From Bradyrhizobium genosp. SA-3 (GTDB lineage Bacteria > Pseudomonadota > Alphaproteobacteria > Rhizobiales > Xanthobacteraceae), in contig NZ_PSRT01000048.1 in the NCBI RefSeq assembly GCF_004212635.1, positions 1 through 56,785 on the forward strand: 56,785 bases of DNA, in the 5' to 3' direction. This document shows, piece after piece, positions 24,886 to 33,800 of this stretch. The notes beneath the pieces are model-generated. The model did not search any database. It was not told the DNA's origin and was given only the letters and a program-made list of their open reading frames with translations. The position numbers were made by a program, and so were the translations under genes. Within the stretch, counting starts at the first letter, position 1; the number at the start of each line of letters is the position of its first letter.

Positions 24886-25701
24886 TTACGCTTTGGTCGC
24901 GAGAGAGTTCAGGAACCAGCCGAGCGCTTCGTTGAAGGCATCGGGGCGTTCGAGATTGGCGAGATGGCCCACGCCAGCGAGCTCGACATATTCAGCCCCG
25001 GGAATAAACGTCGCCGTCTTCGCCATCATCGGTGCGGGCGCGTTGTTGTCCTTGGAGCCGGACAGCAGCAGCGTCGGGACGGAAATATCCCTAAGCGTGC
25101 TGCGCTGATCGAACCCGATGAGCGCCAGCATCATGGCGCGATAGCTGGCCTCAGGCACGCTTGCCATGCATTCGCGGGCGAGCTCCATCCCCTTTGGATC
25201 GGGATCGTCGCCGACCAGCTCCTTCACCAGCGAAGGCGCCAGCGACGTCATTGTCTCCCCGCGATCCAGCGGCCCGAGCCGCGCTGAGATGAAGGATTTC
25301 TGCCAATCGCCGTCGGCCTTGCCGAAGGCCGGACTGGTCTGCGCCAGGACGATTGCGCGCGCCAGTTTCGGCGACTGCACCAGCCATTTCTGGACGATCA
25401 TGCCGCCGATCGAATGGCCGACCAGAATGGGCTTGCTTGCGCCGAGCTGCTCGATGAATTGCTGGAGCGCATCGGCCAAGGCAGCGATGCTGACACTGGC
25501 CAGCGGCGCCGATCCGCCATAACCCGGCATGTCCCATGCGATCGCGCGGAAGCGGTTGCCGAATGTGGCGAGCTGGTGCCGCCAGGCTCGCGCCGCGCCG
25601 CCAATGCCGTGCAGGAAAATCAAAGGTGTCGCGCCCGGATCGCCCGCGGCTTCGTAGGCGAAGCGTCCGTCCTTTGTTATCATTGGCGCAGGCTGCGACA
25701 C
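24886..25701 (-). CDS. Alpha/beta hydrolase (MhpC/enol-lactonase type)
   Basis: 271 residues. The oxyanion HGIG motif (LIFLHGIGGAARAWRHQ, about 28-44), the nucleophile elbow GHSIGGMIVQ (Ser about 96), the late aspartate in LLSGSKDNNAPA (about 215) and the histidine in GVGHLANLERPDAF (about 244) form a complete catalytic triad. It probably hydrolyses a C-C bond, lactone or thioester in the ring-cleavage pathway. First gene of the five-gene operon. A GTG start at 25701 has AAAGGA at good spacing; an ATG 18 bases downstream is possible. The promoter region carries two copies of the pathway palindrome. Confidence 0.83.
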   Translation of the reverse strand: MSQPAPMITKDGRFAYEAAGDPGATPLIFLHGIGGAARAWRHQLATFGNRFRAIAWDMPGYGGSAPLASVSIAALADALQQFIEQLGASKPILVGHSIGGMIVQKWLVQSPKLARAIVLAQTSPAFGKADGDWQKSFISARLGPLDRGETMTSLAPSLVKELVGDDPDPKGMELARECMASVPEASYRAMMLALIGFDQRSTLRDISVPTLLLSGSKDNNAPAPMMAKTATFIPGAEYVELAGVGHLANLERPDAFNEALGWFLNSLATKA

Positions 25702-25763
25702 GCGACAATCCTTTTGCTTGGCTCTGTGATGCTAACAGGCTCGCGGACGATGGGAAGGGATAA

Positions 25764-25777
25764 TTTTATACTTAAAG
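25764..25777. promoter_or_regulatory. MarR-type operator candidate, box 1 (TTTTATACTTAAAG)
   Basis: Degenerate copy of the palindrome TTTTAAGCCTAAAA in the divergent promoter between the hydrolase operon and the SDR gene. It lies 63 bases upstream of the hydrolase start. Confidence 0.5.
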
Positions 25778-25840
25778 CAATTTTCGGGCCGGTCGCCATG
25801 CGGCCGTTCCCCATATCGATCGGCGCTTTCGTTGCAAAAA

Positions 25841-25854
25841 TTTGAAGGTTAAAA
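25841..25854. promoter_or_regulatory. MarR-type operator candidate, box 2 (TTTGAAGGTTAAAA)
   Basis: Second copy in the same divergent region, 40 bases before the SDR gene start. It keeps the TTTgAAG-TTAAAA half-site order of the boxes beside the marR gene. Confidence 0.55.
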
Positions 25855-25893
25855 TATATCCAGGGAACGATCAGCATCTCAGGGAGCCAGCGC

Positions 25894-26655
25894 ATGTCCG
25901 GATTGCCGCATTCGCCGCACGCGTTGGTGACCGGTGGTGGTCGCGGCATCGGACGCGCTATCGCGGCCTCGCTTGTCGGTGCTGGCGCGACCGTGACCGT
26001 GCTTGGCCGGAATGCGGTGCCTCTTGCAGAGGCAGTCAACGTAGGCGCCGCGCATTTCGCGGCTGTTGCCGACGTCGCTGATGAAGCATCGTTGAAGGCG
26101 GCCATCCTTGAAGCGAGTGCGCGCAAGCCGATCGACATCCTGATTGCCAACGCAGGCAGCGCTGAATCGGCGCCATTCGCGAAATCGGACGGCGCCCTCT
26201 TCAGCCGCATGATGGATGTCAATTTCATGGGCGTGGTCCATGCCATCCGCGCCGTGTTGCCGGGCATGAAAGACCGTCCCTATGGCCGCATTGTCGCGGT
26301 TGCGTCGACGGCCGGGCTCAAGGGCTATGCGTATGTCAGCGCCTACGCTGCGGCCAAGCACGCCGTGGTCGGCCTCGTGCGTTCGCTCGCCCTCGAGATG
26401 GCCGGAAGCAATGTGACGGTGAATGCGGTGTGTCCCGGCTTCACCGACACCGATCTGGTCGCCGGCAGCATCGAAAACATCATGACGAAGACCGGCCGAA
26501 CCCGCGAGCAGGCGATCGCCGAGCTCGCGAAACATAATCCGCAAGGAAGACTGATCACGCCTCAAGAGGTGGCCGATGCCGTGCTGTGGCTGTGCGGTGA
26601 GGGCGCCGGCGCGATCACCGGACAGGCGATCGCGGTTGCCGGTGGTGAAATCTAG
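25894..26655 (+). CDS. Short-chain dehydrogenase/reductase
   Basis: 253 residues. The cofactor motif TGGGRGIG (about 11-18), NAG (NAGSAES, about 86-88), the catalytic serine in VASTAG (about 137) and YxxxK in SAYAAAKHA (about 150-154) define a classical SDR. PGFTDTDLV is the usual loop after the active site. It should oxidise a hydroxyacyl-CoA or ring alcohol to a ketone with NAD(P). It leads a + strand unit with the enoyl-CoA hydratase 43 bases on, and faces the hydrolase operon across a promoter region with two operator candidates. Confidence 0.87.
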   Translation: MSGLPHSPHALVTGGGRGIGRAIAASLVGAGATVTVLGRNAVPLAEAVNVGAAHFAAVADVADEASLKAAILEASARKPIDILIANAGSAESAPFAKSDGALFSRMMDVNFMGVVHAIRAVLPGMKDRPYGRIVAVASTAGLKGYAYVSAYAAAKHAVVGLVRSLALEMAGSNVTVNAVCPGFTDTDLVAGSIENIMTKTGRTREQAIAELAKHNPQGRLITPQEVADAVLWLCGEGAGAITGQAIAVAGGEI

Positions 26656-26698
26656 CGTGTGTGGCGCAGGCGCGAAACAAGGAAGCTAAGGAGATCGC

Positions 26699-27535
26699 AT
26701 GAGCAGACCAGCCAATCCCGTCACCATACCGCTTGCAGATTACTCGCCGCAGCACTTCCTGCTGGCCGTGGTCGACGGTGTCGCGACGGTTACGCTCAAT
26801 CGCCCCGAACGAAAGAATCCGCTCACCTTCGAAAGCTACCGGGAACTGACCGATTTCTTCCGCGCCTGCGCCTTCGATGATGCGGTCAAATCCATCGTCG
26901 TCACCGGAGCCGGCGGCAATTTCTCGTCCGGCGGCGACGTGTTCGAGATCATCGGCCCGCTCGTGAAGATGGATACCAAGGGGCTGACCGCCTTCACGCG
27001 CATGACCGGCGACCTCGTCAAGGCGATGCGGGCCTGCCCGCAGCCGATCGTGGCTGCGGTCGAGGGCATCTGCGCCGGCGCCGGGGCGATCATCGCCATG
27101 GCGTCGGATATGCGCCTCGCGGCGAGCGGCACAAAGGTCGCGTTCCTGTTCAACAAGGTCGGCCTCGCCGGCTGCGACATGGGCGCCTGCGCGATCCTGC
27201 CGCGGATCATCGGACAGTCACGTGCCTCCGAACTGCTCTACACCGGCCGGTTCATGACCGCGGAGGAGGGCGAGCGCTGGGGCTTCTTCAGCCGCCTCGT
27301 CACGCCCGAGCAGGTGCTGCCCCAGGCGCAATTGCTGGCCAAGCAGGTCGCGGAAGGACCGACCTTCGCCAACACCATGACCAAGCGGATGCTGGCGATG
27401 GAATGGGCGATGTCGGTGGAGGAGGCGATCGAGGCCGAGGCCGTTGCCCAGGCGCTGTGCATGACGACGGCGGATTTCGAGCGCGCCTTCGAGGCTTTTG
27501 CCAACAAGGTCAAGCCGGTCTTCAGGGGCGACTAG
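26699..27535 (+). CDS. Enoyl-CoA hydratase/isomerase family protein
   Basis: 278 residues of the crotonase fold. VTLNRPERKNPLTFESY (about 30-46), the first oxyanion element NFSSGGDVFEI (about 76-86) and the second EGICAGAGAIIAMASDMRLA (about 121-140) are visible. The C-terminal helices with AFANKVKPVF are typical. It adds water to an enoyl-CoA or hydrolyses a ring CoA intermediate. It follows the SDR in the same transcription unit and precedes the large monooxygenase, which has its own operator. A beta-oxidation-like step after ring reduction is the likely role. Confidence 0.87.
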   Translation: MSRPANPVTIPLADYSPQHFLLAVVDGVATVTLNRPERKNPLTFESYRELTDFFRACAFDDAVKSIVVTGAGGNFSSGGDVFEIIGPLVKMDTKGLTAFTRMTGDLVKAMRACPQPIVAAVEGICAGAGAIIAMASDMRLAASGTKVAFLFNKVGLAGCDMGACAILPRIIGQSRASELLYTGRFMTAEEGERWGFFSRLVTPEQVLPQAQLLAKQVAEGPTFANTMTKRMLAMEWAMSVEEAIEAEAVAQALCMTTADFERAFEAFANKVKPVFRGD

Positions 27536-27586
27536 GACGCTCGTCTTTACGGGGGCACCCGGCAACGGAGGACTTGCGCGAAATTA

Positions 27587-27600
27587 TTTTAGGCTTAAAA
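27587..27600. promoter_or_regulatory. MarR-type operator candidate, box 3 (TTTTAGGCTTAAAA)
   Basis: Near-perfect palindrome 35 bases before the ATG of the 783-residue monooxygenase. With flanks it reads ATTATTTTAGGCTTAAAATA. Confidence 0.65.
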
Positions 27601-27635
27601 TAGTTTTCGTGACCAGGTGAATTGGCGAGGCTCCC

Positions 27636-29987
27636 ATGAAAGTCGCGATCATCGGTGGCGGACCTGCGGGTCTTTACGCTGCGATCCTGCTCAAGAAGCA
27701 GCGCCCAGGCGCCGAAGTCAGCGTGTATGAGCGCAATCGGGCCGATGACACGTTCGGCTTCGGCGTGGTGTTCTCCGACGCCACGCTGGACAATTTCGAG
27801 AAGCACGATCTTCCAAGCTACCGCCGCATCACCCAGGAATTCGCCTATTGGGACGATATTGCCGTGCATTTCCGCGGCACGGTGCACCGGGTCGGCGGCA
27901 ACGGCTTTTGCGGCTGCTCACGGCAGAAGCTGCTGCTGATCCTTCAGGAGCGGGCACGCGAGCTGGGCGTCTCCCTGCATTTCGAAGTGGATATCGACGA
28001 CGAATCCCGCTTCGCCGACGCCGACCTCATCCTGCTTGCGGACGGTATCAACAGCCGCTTCCGCGAGAAATACATCGATCATTTCCAGCCCGAGGTCGAT
28101 GTTCGCTCCAACAAGTTCGCCTGGATGGGCTCGACCAGGCCGCTCGATGCCTTCACTTTCATCTTCCAGGAAACCGAGTGGGGGGCCTTCATCGCCCATG
28201 CCTATCAGTATGAGGCCGGGCATTCGACCTGGATCTTCGAGACCGACCCTGAAACGTTCGAGCGGGCAGGGCTGACGGGGCTGGACGAGGCTCAGTCCGC
28301 CGCGCGGATGGCGGACATCTTCGGCTGGTTCCTCGATGGGCACAAGCTGCTGACCAACCGCTCGATGTGGCGCAACTTCCCCATGATCCGCAGCAAGCGC
28401 TGGGTCAAGGACAACATGGTCCTGCTCGGCGATGCCAAGGCGAGCGCGCATTTCTCGATCGGCTCGGGCACCAAGCTCGCGATGGAGGACGCCATCGCGC
28501 TGGCCGAAGCGATGGAGAAGGCGCCCAGCATCGAGGCGGCGCTGGAGGTCTATGAGAACGGCCGCCGCGAGGAGGTCGAGAAGACGCAGCATGCCGCCGA
28601 CGTCTCGCTGGTCTGGTTCGAGCACGTCGACCGCTTCTGGGATTTTGACCCCGTGCAGTTCGCCTTCGGCGTGATGACGCGCTCGAAGGCGATCACCTAC
28701 GACAATCTCAAGCTCCGCGCGCCGGATTTCGTGGCCGAGGTCGACAAGTCGTTCGCCAAGCAGGTGCGCAGCAGCGGCTTCGATGTCGACACCGACCGGC
28801 CGATGGTGCCGCTGTTCCAGCCGTTCCGCTTGCGAGAGATGGAGCTGGCCAATCGCGCGGTGATGTCGCCGATGTGCATGTATTCGGCGCGGGAGGGTGT
28901 GCCGACCGACTTCCACCTGGTGCATTACGGCTCGCGCGCGATCGGCGGCGCCGGGCTGATCTTCACCGAGATGGCCTGCGTCAGCCGCGATGCCCGGATC
29001 ACGCCCGGCTGCGCCGGTCTCTGGACCGACGAGCAGGAAGCCGCGTGGCGGCGCATCGTGGATTTCGTCCACGGCAATTCGGCCGCGAAAATCTGCCTGC
29101 AACTGGGCCACGCCGGCCGCAAGGGCGCGACCAGATTGATGTGGGACGGCATGGACCGGCCGCTGGAGCAGGGCGGTTGGGAGGTCTTTTCGGCGTCGCC
29201 GCTGCCCTATTTCCCCGACAGCCAGGTGCCACGCGAGCTCGATCGCGCCGGCATGAATGCGGTAAGGGACGCTTTCGTCGCGGCGGCCGAGCGCGGCGAG
29301 CGCTGCGGCTTCGACATGCTCGAATTGCACTGCGCCCACGGCTATCTGCTCGCGAGCTTCATCTCGCCGCTCACCAACACCCGCACGGACGATTATGGCG
29401 GTTCGCTCGAAAACCGGCTGCGGTTTCCGCTCGAGATCTTCGAGGCGCTACGCGCGGTGTGGCCGTCGCACAAGCCGATGTCGGTGCGTATCTCTGCGAC
29501 TGACTGGGCGGAGGGCGGCATCACCGGCGACGACGCCGTCGCCGTCGCGCGCGCCTTTGCCGAGGCGGGTGTCGATCTCGTCGACGTTTCGACCGGGCAG
29601 ACCGTGCGCGATGCGCAGCCGGTGTACGGGCGCATGTTCCAGACGCCGTTCTCCGACCAGGTCCGCAACGAGGCGCGGGTGGCCACCATGTGCGTCGGCA
29701 ACATCACGACGGCGGACCAGGCCAACACCATCTTGGCCGCCGGCCGGGCGGATCTCGTCGCCCTCGGCCGTCCGCATCTGGTCGACCCGTTCTTCACCAT
29801 GAAGGCGGCGGCCTGGTACGGGGCAAACGACGCTTTCTGCCCGCCGCAATATCTGCCCGGAAAGGATCAGATTTTCCGTAACAGCGTCCGTGACCGGCAG
29901 GATTTCGAGGAGCTGAGAATTAAGGCTAAGCCCAAGACGCGGGCCGAGCTCAAGGCGGAGGCGACAAAGCCGCTTGCGGCGGAGTGA
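27636..29987 (+). CDS. Bifunctional aryl-CoA monooxygenase/reductase (anthraniloyl-CoA or salicylyl-CoA type)
   Basis: 783 residues, a fusion. Residues 1 to about 385 form a class A FAD monooxygenase (Rossmann GGGPAGLYAA at 6-15; LLGDAKASAHFSIGSG, the GD motif, about 266-281). From about 395 an old-yellow-enzyme domain follows (LFQPFRLREMELANRAVMSPMCMYS, quoted in part; HLVHYGSRAIGG; LQLGHAGRKG; VALGRPHLVDP). In the aerobic 2-aminobenzoate pathway this architecture hydroxylates 2-aminobenzoyl-CoA and then reduces the ring, giving a cyclohexene-oxo-CoA. Homologues are also annotated as salicylyl-CoA 5-hydroxylase. The nearby RidA gene favours an amine substrate. It has its own operator 35 bases upstream. 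Confidence 0.85.
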   Translation: MKVAIIGGGPAGLYAAILLKKQRPGAEVSVYERNRADDTFGFGVVFSDATLDNFEKHDLPSYRRITQEFAYWDDIAVHFRGTVHRVGGNGFCGCSRQKLLLILQERARELGVSLHFEVDIDDESRFADADLILLADGINSRFREKYIDHFQPEVDVRSNKFAWMGSTRPLDAFTFIFQETEWGAFIAHAYQYEAGHSTWIFETDPETFERAGLTGLDEAQSAARMADIFGWFLDGHKLLTNRSMWRNFPMIRSKRWVKDNMVLLGDAKASAHFSIGSGTKLAMEDAIALAEAMEKAPSIEAALEVYENGRREEVEKTQHAADVSLVWFEHVDRFWDFDPVQFAFGVMTRSKAITYDNLKLRAPDFVAEVDKSFAKQVRSSGFDVDTDRPMVPLFQPFRLREMELANRAVMSPMCMYSAREGVPTDFHLVHYGSRAIGGAGLIFTEMACVSRDARITPGCAGLWTDEQEAAWRRIVDFVHGNSAAKICLQLGHAGRKGATRLMWDGMDRPLEQGGWEVFSASPLPYFPDSQVPRELDRAGMNAVRDAFVAAAERGERCGFDMLELHCAHGYLLASFISPLTNTRTDDYGGSLENRLRFPLEIFEALRAVWPSHKPMSVRISATDWAEGGITGDDAVAVARAFAEAGVDLVDVSTGQTVRDAQPVYGRMFQTPFSDQVRNEARVATMCVGNITTADQANTILAAGRADLVALGRPHLVDPFFTMKAAAWYGANDAFCPPQYLPGKDQIFRNSVRDRQDFEELRIKAKPKTRAELKAEATKPLAAE

Positions 29988-30038
29988 CCGCTCGTGCGAC
30001 CTTGCCCCATTGCCTGTGTTTCGAGTGGAGTAAGGGCG

Positions 30039-31289
30039 ATGAAGGCGATTATCGTCGGTGGCGGTATCGGTGGTCTCACCACGGCATTGATGCTGCGCTC
30101 GCGCGGCCTCGATTGTGAGATCTTCGAGCAGGCCGACACCATTCGCGAGCTCGGCGTCGGGATCAACACGCTGCCGCATGCCATGCGCGAGCTGGCCGGG
30201 CTCGGCCTGTTGCAGAAGCTCGACGAGGTCGCGATCCGCACCGATCAGCTCTATTACCTCAATCGCCACGGCCAGGAGGTCTGGCGCGAAGCTCGCGGCA
30301 TCGACGCCGGCCACGACGTGCCGCAATTCTCGATCCATCGTGGGCGCCTTCAGGGCGTCATCCATCGCGCCGTCGAGGAGCGGCTCGGGCAGCAAGCGAT
30401 TCACACCGGCTGCCGGCTGGGTGCGTTCACGCAGGACGAGGGCGGCGTCACGGCCTATTTCTTCGATCGCGTCGGCGCGCATGTCCACACCGCGCGCGGC
30501 GATATCCTGATCGGCGCCGACGGCATCCATTCGCGCGTCCGCGAGACGCTGTTCCCGAACGAGGGGCCGCCGTGCTGGAATGGCCTGATGCTGTGGCGCG
30601 GCGCCCGCGATTGGCCGCTGTTCCTCACCGGCAAGTCGATGATCGTGGCCGGTGGTCTCAACGCCAAGGTGGTGATCTATCCGATCGCGGAAGGATCGAG
30701 CCCGGCGAGCCGTCTGACCAATTGGGCGGTGCTCGTCAAAGTGGGCGAAGGCAATGCACCCCCACCGCGGAAAGAAGATTGGTCGCGGCCGGGCCGCCGC
30801 GAGGAGCTGATGCCGCATGTCGCGCGCTTCTCGGTGCCCTATATCGACGTGAAGAGCCTGATCTCGGCGACGCCCGAATTCTACGAATATCCGACCTGCG
30901 ACCGCGATCCCTTGCCCTATTGGTCGTCCGGGCGCGTCACGTTGCTCGGCGACGCCGCGCATCCGATGTATCCGGTCGGCTCCAATGGTGCCTCGCAGGC
31001 GATCCTCGACGCGCGCTGTCTTGCCGACGTGCTGGTGCGCGCCGACCACCCGCGTCAGGCGTTGCTCGAATACGAGAAGAAGCGTCTGCCGATGACGGCC
31101 GAGATCGTCCGCTCCAACCGGCGCGGCGGCCCCGAAGGCGTCATTGACGCCGTCGAACAGCTCGCGCCTGATGGTTTCGACAATGTCGATAACGTCCTGA
31201 GCTATTCCCAGCGCGAAGCGATCGTGCGCGGCTATGCCACCAAGGCAGGCTTTGCCGCAGTGCCGGGACTTGCGGCGGTGCGCGCCTGA
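30039..31289 (+). CDS. FAD-dependent monooxygenase (PhzS/3-hydroxybenzoate 6-hydroxylase-like)
   Basis: 416 residues of a class A flavoprotein monooxygenase. The Rossmann fold AIIVGGGIGGLTTALML (3-19), DG motif DILIGADGIHSRVRE (about 151-165) and GD motif GRVTLLGDAAHPMYPVGSNG (about 293-312) are complete. The ending GSNGASQAILDA is typical of PhzS-like enzymes. A second ring hydroxylation or detoxification step near the anthraniloyl-CoA enzyme is likely, but the substrate is unknown. The start at 30039 is chosen because GTGGAGTAAGG precedes it and the fold begins two residues later. It lies 51 bases after the large monooxygenase and probably shares its promoter. Confidence 0.84.
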   Translation: MKAIIVGGGIGGLTTALMLRSRGLDCEIFEQADTIRELGVGINTLPHAMRELAGLGLLQKLDEVAIRTDQLYYLNRHGQEVWREARGIDAGHDVPQFSIHRGRLQGVIHRAVEERLGQQAIHTGCRLGAFTQDEGGVTAYFFDRVGAHVHTARGDILIGADGIHSRVRETLFPNEGPPCWNGLMLWRGARDWPLFLTGKSMIVAGGLNAKVVIYPIAEGSSPASRLTNWAVLVKVGEGNAPPPRKEDWSRPGRREELMPHVARFSVPYIDVKSLISATPEFYEYPTCDRDPLPYWSSGRVTLLGDAAHPMYPVGSNGASQAILDARCLADVLVRADHPRQALLEYEKKRLPMTAEIVRSNRRGGPEGVIDAVEQLAPDGFDNVDNVLSYSQREAIVRGYATKAGFAAVPGLAAVRA

Positions 31290-31297
31290 AGTCGCCG

Positions 31298-31753
31298 CTA
31301 GCCGCCGGGCGGCGGCGGCAGGAAGTGGATGTTGAACTCGGCGGCCATCGCCACCACGTCCTCGGGCTTCTGCTCCTTCATGTTGTGAAGGCCCCAGAAC
31401 AGATCGAACAGCTTGCGGCTCGGCGAGACCCAGAATAGCACCTTTGCGGTCTGCTCCGACTTGTTGAAGATCCCGTGCGGCACGCCCATGCCGAGGCGGA
31501 TCAGGTCGCCCGCGGTCGCCTGCGCCTCGGAATTGCCGAGCATGAAATCGAGCTTGCCCTCCAGCATGTAGAGATACTCATCCTGGTCAGGGTGAATATG
31601 CGGCGGCACGAACGTGCCTGGCGGCAGTGTCGCATGCCAGGAGAAGCTGTTCTCGGCGTAGCTCTTCGGCACATAGGTCTGGCCGAGGATGTTCCAGGAG
31701 ATGCCCTGGATGCCCTCATTGGCCCGGGTGATGCCGGTGATTTCGCTCTTCAT
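31298..31753 (-). CDS. Cupin-domain protein
   Basis: 151 residues, single small beta-barrel cupin. The first motif is PPHIHPDQDEYLYMLEG (about 50-66; His and Glu metal ligands) and the second is MGVPHGIFN (about 89-97, His). This is the metal-site pattern of cupins used as dioxygenases, isomerases or regulators. The C-terminus ends in a proline/glycine run. It lies 24 bases downstream of the substrate-binding-protein gene in the same operon. A role in binding or converting the aromatic substrate is plausible, not shown. Confidence 0.78.
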   Translation of the reverse strand: MKSEITGITRANEGIQGISWNILGQTYVPKSYAENSFSWHATLPPGTFVPPHIHPDQDEYLYMLEGKLDFMLGNSEAQATAGDLIRLGMGVPHGIFNKSEQTAKVLFWVSPSRKLFDLFWGLHNMKEQKPEDVVAMAAEFNIHFLPPPPGG

Positions 31754-31777
31754 TGCAGTCCTCCGCGATACACGTCC

Positions 31778-32953
31778 TTAGTTCGCCGCCTTGCAGTCCT
31801 TGGCATAGCGGTCGCCGTAATTCTCGAAGACCTTCTGCACGATCTCGGTCTGGAACTTGCCGTCCGGACGCTTGGCGACCTTGGTCAGGTAGAAATTCTG
31901 GATCGGATAGCCGTTGGTGTTGAACTTGAAGGCGCCGCGCAGCGAGGTAAAGTCGGCTTTCTTCAATGCGGCGGCGACGGCGTCCTTGTTGGAGAGGTCG
32001 CCCTTCACGGTCTTGACCGCGCTGTCGATCAGCATCGCGGCGTCATAGGCCTGGAAGGCGTAGGTACCGGGCACGCTGTTATAGGCGGCCTCATAGGCGG
32101 CGACGAACTTCTTGTTCTGCGGATTATCCAGATTGGGCGCCCAGTTCGCGCCGCCGAACATGCCGACGGCCGCGTCCTGCTGCGCCGGCAAGGTCGATTC
32201 ATCCACCGTGAACGCCGAGAGCACCGGAATGGTGTCGGCCAGCCCTGCCTGGCGGTATTGCTTGACGAGATTGACGCCGAGGCCGCCCGGCATGAACGTG
32301 AACAGCGCATCGGGCTTCTGCGACGAGATCTTGGAAAGCTCCGGCTGGAAGTCCAGCGTGTTCAGCGGCATGTAGGATTCCTCGACGATCTCGCCCTTGT
32401 AGTCGAGCTTGAAGCCCGCCACCGAATCCTTGCCGGCCTGATAGTTCGGGACCATCAGATACATGCGCTTATAGCCGCGATCCTGCGCGACCTTGCCAAG
32501 GATCTCGTGCACTTGATCGTTCTGGTAGGAGGTCACATAGAAGAACGGGTTGCAGTCCTTGCCGGCAAACGTCGACGGGCCGGCATTGGGGCTGATCAGG
32601 AAGGTTTTCGATTCTGTGATGGGCCGGTGGATCGCCTGGAGGATGTTGGAGAAGATCGGGCCGACCACGAAGTCGACCTTATCGCGCTCGAGCAAGCCCT
32701 TGACCTTCGTCACCGCCGCATCCGGCTTCAATTCGTCATCTGCGACGATCACCTCGACATCGCGGCCGCCCATCTTGCCGCCGAGATCCTTCACTGCGAG
32801 CGCGAAGCCGTCGCGGACTTGCTGGCCCAGCGCAGCGGCAGGTCCCGACAGGGTCACGACCACACCCAGCTTGATTTTCTCCTGGGCGAGGGCAGGGCTC
32901 ATCGCGGTGCCGAGCAGCATGGCGGCTGCGGCCAAGGTCATTTGCGTCTTCAT
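31778..32953 (-). CDS. ABC transporter substrate-binding protein (HAAT/branched-chain type)
   Basis: 391 residues. The signal peptide MKTQMTLAAAAMLLGTAM...ALAQ (1 to about 23) precedes IKLGVVVTLSGPAAALGQQV, the start of the Leu/Ile/Val-type periplasmic-binding fold. These proteins in Bradyrhizobium and Rhodopseudomonas often bind aromatic acids. No permease or ATPase genes are near, so it is an orphan that must share a LivHMGF set encoded elsewhere. GAGGGA lies before the ATG at 32953; the longer frame to 33076 is rejected. It diverges from the marR gene across a region with two operator candidates. Confidence 0.87.
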   Translation of the reverse strand: MKTQMTLAAAAMLLGTAMSPALAQEKIKLGVVVTLSGPAAALGQQVRDGFALAVKDLGGKMGGRDVEVIVADDELKPDAAVTKVKGLLERDKVDFVVGPIFSNILQAIHRPITESKTFLISPNAGPSTFAGKDCNPFFYVTSYQNDQVHEILGKVAQDRGYKRMYLMVPNYQAGKDSVAGFKLDYKGEIVEESYMPLNTLDFQPELSKISSQKPDALFTFMPGGLGVNLVKQYRQAGLADTIPVLSAFTVDESTLPAQQDAAVGMFGGANWAPNLDNPQNKKFVAAYEAAYNSVPGTYAFQAYDAAMLIDSAVKTVKGDLSNKDAVAAALKKADFTSLRGAFKFNTNGYPIQNFYLTKVAKRPDGKFQTEIVQKVFENYGDRYAKDCKAAN

Positions 32954-33095
32954 GATCTGTCCCTCGTGACGATCGGCTTGCGCTGCAAGCCGCGTACTCC
33001 AATCCAAGCTTATGCCGATGATGGCCGCCGCGGCAAGCCGAGCTCGAGGCGTCGCATCCGGCGGGCAGCGGCGCATGCAAGCGGCGCGCCAATTA

Positions 33096-33109
33096 TTTGA
33101 AGCCTAAAG
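33096..33109. promoter_or_regulatory. MarR-type operator candidate, box 4 (TTTGAAGCCTAAAG)
   Basis: Palindrome in the divergent region between the binding-protein gene and marR, 142 bases upstream of the binding-protein start. The frame's TTG at 33097 lies inside it, so that TTG is unlikely to be the marR start. Confidence 0.6.
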
Positions 33110-33165
33110 AAGTTGGACGTGCGGTCGATTGTTGCAGCTTTGGACTTGCAGCCGGCCCCGATTTA

Positions 33166-33179
33166 TTTGAAGCTCAAAA
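33166..33179. promoter_or_regulatory. MarR-type operator candidate, box 5 (TTTGAAGCTCAAAA)
   Basis: Second copy, exactly 70 bases from box 4 and 52 bases before the marR start. Two sites here suggest autoregulation plus control of the binding-protein operon. Confidence 0.6.
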
Positions 33180-33231
33180 CGTTAGGGAATCCGTGCCGGC
33201 GCCAATGCCGGCCGTGAGTGACTGCATCAAC

Positions 33232-33723
33232 ATGCTCGATTCCGAGACCAAGGCCGTCGAAACGCCGGAGGACCATGCCGAAGAGCTTCGGCTGTGGCTG
33301 CGGCTCTTGACCTGCACGACCCTGATCGAAGGGGAAGTCCGCGGCCGGCTGCGGCAGCGGTTCGACGTCACTTTGCCCCGGTTTGACCTGATGGCGCAGC
33401 TCGACAAGGCGCCGGACGGCATGACGCTATCCGATGTCTCCAAGCGCATGATGGTGTCGAACGGCAACGTCACCGGCCTTGTCGAGCGTCTCGTGGAATC
33501 CGGTCACCTCGACCGGCGTACCTCGGAGACGGACCGCCGCGTCCAGGTGATCCGCCTCACAAAACTCGGGCGTGCCGAGTTTCGCAGAATGGCTGCGGAA
33601 CACGAAACCTGGATTGCCGACCTTCTCGCCGATCTGACGCCGAAGGATGTGCGCGAATTGATGCGGCTCCTGGCCAGGACCAAGGCGTCGGCGCAGAAAT
33701 CGGCCGCGCGCCGCCGGCCGTAA
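33232..33723 (+). CDS. MarR-family transcriptional regulator
   Basis: 163 residues. The winged helix-turn-helix is at about 55-105: LPRFDLMAQLDKAPDGMTLSDVS (split), recognition helix VSNGNVTGLVERLVESG, and wing RRTSETDRRVQVIRLT. The helical N- and C-terminal parts form the dimer. Regulators of this type beside CoA-ligase pathways (BadR, CouR, HcaR) often sense the aryl-CoA and release DNA. The frame opens at a TTG at 33097 inside a palindrome, and an ATG at 33205 is also possible; 33232 gives the usual family length, though its ribosome site is weak. Six copies of a palindrome in the pathway promoters are its likely targets. Confidence 0.83.
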   Translation: MLDSETKAVETPEDHAEELRLWLRLLTCTTLIEGEVRGRLRQRFDVTLPRFDLMAQLDKAPDGMTLSDVSKRMMVSNGNVTGLVERLVESGHLDRRTSETDRRVQVIRLTKLGRAEFRRMAAEHETWIADLLADLTPKDVRELMRLLARTKASAQKSAARRRP

Positions 33724-33800
33724 GCAGGCGGGCGGGCCGCCGAACCATTTGCCGCAGGAAAAAGCAAGGAATGCCCAAAATCCGCTATTGCGCCAAATTG

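Noticed and set aside
33097..33231. Upstream extension of the MarR gene from a TTG
   Set aside because: The TTG lies inside the palindrome TTTGAAGCCTAAAG and a second operator falls in the extension. The family length fits a start at 33232 (or 33205).
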